From: Adiantum capillus-veneris
Taxonomy: Eukaryota > Streptophyta > Polypodiopsida > Polypodiales > Pteridaceae
Direction of reading: 5' to 3'
Assembly: GCA_014529385.2 (NCBI GenBank)
Contig: CM043953.1
Span: 110,614,549-110,678,548, forward strand
Length of the DNA: 64,000 nt
Shown here: positions 62,451-64,000 of the stretch, in pieces
How positions within the stretch are numbered: position 1 is the stretch's first letter
Layout of the letters: the number at the start of each line of letters is the position of its first letter
Made by a program: the position numbers and the translations under genes
Notes under the pieces: generated by a model
Seen by the model: only the letters and a program-made list of their open reading frames with translations
Told to the model about the DNA's origin: nothing
Databases searched by the model: none

Positions 62451-63605
62451 TTGCTAACTCTCGATGCGCTCACCACAATTTCATTCAATCATTCATCATC
62501 ATCATTCAAAATTCATGATTCTTATCTCGAACCGTGATTTGGTTCATTTTGGAGGTGTCATTGCTCCAATTGCTTTCATATGCAAATTTATCATCATCTC
62601 ATTTTCATTTTCACCTGTGAACACAATCTATAGCAGTTACAAACACTATTGAAATTTTTTTTAGATGGAGAGACCAAATTCTTTGATGCTGGCATTTTTT
62701 GTTGAAGCTGGTTGCCATGATGGAAAGCATCACAAGGAGAGTGCAAACACAAATGAATAAAAACATAAAACAGATCCAATAGGATTGTAACCTAGTGGTC
62801 AAGGTGCTTGGGTTCGATACTCTTAGGCATCTTTCAAATTTTAGTTGAAACACCAAATAGGTCTATAGATGAGGAAGTCAAGTGGGAGTTGACACATTGC
62901 CTTTTCATATCAAATCAGGATAGGAAAAGTAAGGCTATTAAAGTTAACATGTTCAAGGGATATTACTTTCTAGGGACTAAACAACTCGGCGAGGATAATG
63001 TTTAATGACCTTGGTTCAAGGTCCAAACCCTCTGAATAAGCAGTAGACCCTCTGCATACGCAGGACAGTGTCATGCAATGTTCTGTTCGCCTTCAAGGTT
63101 AGCCCTTTCATTAAGGGATCTAAGACCCCGTCAGCTAACAATCCCTCCTTTTCTCAATTCATATCAGTGTTTTGGATTTTGCGGAGTACAACGAGATCGC
63201 AGGGATTTGCTGTGAATGAGCAAAGAGGGTTAGTGATGGAGGTGGGTCTACTCATTGTTGGATGTCGGGTCTAAAATGAAGGTGTGCGTTTAACTAGGAG
63301 GCTGTTCGCATGTCGCTGAAGCATCTGTTTGAAAGGGCACAATCTTTGCAAGCAATTTGTAATGTGCAATGAAGTCTTACCTTATTTGAATCTGTAAGGA
63401 AAGTCTTTTTTCATTTTTGTAAAGAGAATCACATCGGTTCAATTCTGATCATGGTTAGGGTTTAACGAGTTTTGTGGAACAATTTAACCATCTCAATGGA
63501 ACTAGGAAAATGTCAAAAAATTGTTTTTATTTCCAGTTACTGCTTACATGAAAATGTCCAGTTGGGCACGGAAATCTAATGGTTTGGTATGCTTTACTTT
63601 TTCAG
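62451..63605 (+). other. 3' end of the giant intron, mostly unassigned
   Basis: AT-rich sequence with no LTR or coding motif. It holds one tRNA-like promoter pair (separate entry). It ends with the polypyrimidine tract and acceptor CAG at 63603-63605. Probably ancestral intron. Confidence 0.5.
62783..62825 (+). mobile_element. Possible SINE head fragment
   Basis: cctagtggtcaaggtg resembles a pol III A box and gggttcgatactc resembles a B box, as at the head of tRNA-derived SINEs. They are closer together than in a tRNA, and I see no body or 3' tail, so this is only a candidate. Confidence 0.3.
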
Positions 63606-63793
63606 CTGAAACTGAAACCCATGAAGGCAAGAGGATATGTGAGTCACTATGGCCGATATTTAAAATATCTCATCAGAAAAGCAGATATATATATGATTTG
63701 TACTATCGACGGGAGGCAATCTCAAAGGAGCTGTACGAGTTTTGCTTAGATCAAGGGTATGCCGATCGAAATCTTATTGCCAAATGGAAGAAG
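63606..63793 (+). CDS. BUD31: BUD31/G10 splicing factor, second coding exon
   Basis: 188 bp: the last two bases of the split Ala codon and 62 codons. The protein reads [20 protein letters not shown], then [20 protein letters not shown] and ends [12 protein letters not shown]. These are the central helices of the G10 domain and very conserved in eukaryotes. The donor is gtaggt at 63794. The remaining family residues, with the Cys-rich zinc-binding part, must be in later exons. The frame continuing past 63793 to a stop at 63817 is intronic read-through. Confidence 0.95.
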
Positions 63794-64000
63794 GTAGGTG
63801 ATTGTCTTAATCTTTGAACAAAGAACTGTCGTCAAAACCCCAAAACAAACAACTACCCCCCCCTCCCCCACAACACAAAAAAAACCCCCCAAAACTTTTG
63901 TTTTTTTTGCGGGGGAGGGTGGGGAGGATGTGGCAGGGCGTTAAAGGAGATCTGCGATTCCCTGTTGGTGTTTGGTCTTTGCTGATAATTCTCTCATTAC
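63794..64000 (+). other. BUD31: Start of the next BUD31 intron
   Basis: Begins gtaggtgattg. It contains a C-rich/A-rich block (63850-63895) and its approximate reverse complement (63896-63925, with gggggagggtgggg), forming an imperfect inverted repeat. No coding signal. Confidence 0.75.

Larger units (their letters stand above)
849..63605 (+). other. BUD31: Giant BUD31 intron (62,757 bp)
   Basis: The intron starts GTTGGT at 849 and ends with a good polypyrimidine tract and CAG (tttactttttcag) at 63605. It is defined by the in-frame continuation of the BUD31 protein from 848 to 63606, with no missing residues compared with the family. Almost all of it from about 1830 to 62450 is identifiable LTR retrotransposon. 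An assembly join is an alternative. Against that, several nested insertions have exact target-site duplications and the interrupted elements resume in frame, so the internal structure is coherent. Confidence 0.85.

Noticed and set aside
63521..63817. A 98-codon frame through the second BUD31 exon
   Set aside because: Its start and end are intronic. The conserved part is 63606-63793, with a clear acceptor and donor.
1..64000. rRNA, snoRNA or complete tRNA genes
   Set aside because: I looked for conserved boxes and cloverleaf patterns and found only PBS sequences and one SINE-like fragment.

Overview
The window is nuclear DNA from a land plant with a large, retrotransposon-rich genome. A fern, lycophyte or gymnosperm would fit best, but the sequence alone cannot settle which. 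The only host gene I recognise is the splicing factor BUD31/G10. Its first coding exon is at 755-848 and its second at 63606-63793, and the two join in frame across a split Ala codon. Everything between them (849-63605, 62,757 bp) is one intron, packed almost end to end with nested LTR retrotransposons. Further BUD31 exons must lie to the right of the window.

Layout. 1-752: putative promoter, 5'UTR exon and 5'UTR intron. 849-2638: intron start, a 177-bp tandem duplication and decayed Ty3/gypsy LTR scraps. 2639-12765: element H1 (+), a small gypsy-derived element without reverse transcriptase; its 3' LTR was split by chromovirus N (-, 5926-11690). 12766-14367: a pol fragment M (-). 14368-15673: a 3' LTR plus 3' internal end, A (-). 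15674-22855: two head-to-head gypsy halves, B (+) and C (-), making a 7.2-kb inverted repeat. 22856-23219: a partial LTR with PPT, E (-). 23220-28315: a truncated Ty1/copia element (+) with a hAT-like MITE in its protease region. 28316-30362: gypsy gag plus LTR, D (-). 30363-61804: old gypsy element G (-), split by F (30602-33498, +, non-autonomous) and by H2 (35354-60749, -). H2 is itself split by J (36018-44675, -, young and nearly intact), H3 (45590-48915, +) and K (49392-59565, -), and K is split by solo LTR S (52139-53612). 61805-62450: another partial gypsy LTR and 3' end. About 62450-63605: degraded intron sequence.

Target-site duplications at N, F, J, K and S are perfect 5-bp repeats; those of H1 and H2 match at 4 of 5 positions. 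The reading frame of the interrupted host element resumes across F, H2 and S. This gives a firm relative order of insertion: S after K; J, K and H3 after H2; H2 and F after G; N after H1. M and G may be two ends of one original element, split by everything between 14368 and 30362.

The transposons form no pathway with BUD31. Two features could matter to expression. The intron must be transcribed and spliced across about 62 kb that includes a long hairpin-forming inverted repeat and several sense-oriented LTRs. The LTRs of N carry a dense array of perfect heat-shock elements just upstream of a TATA box. A short R/U5-like motif is shared by otherwise different LTR families in the window.
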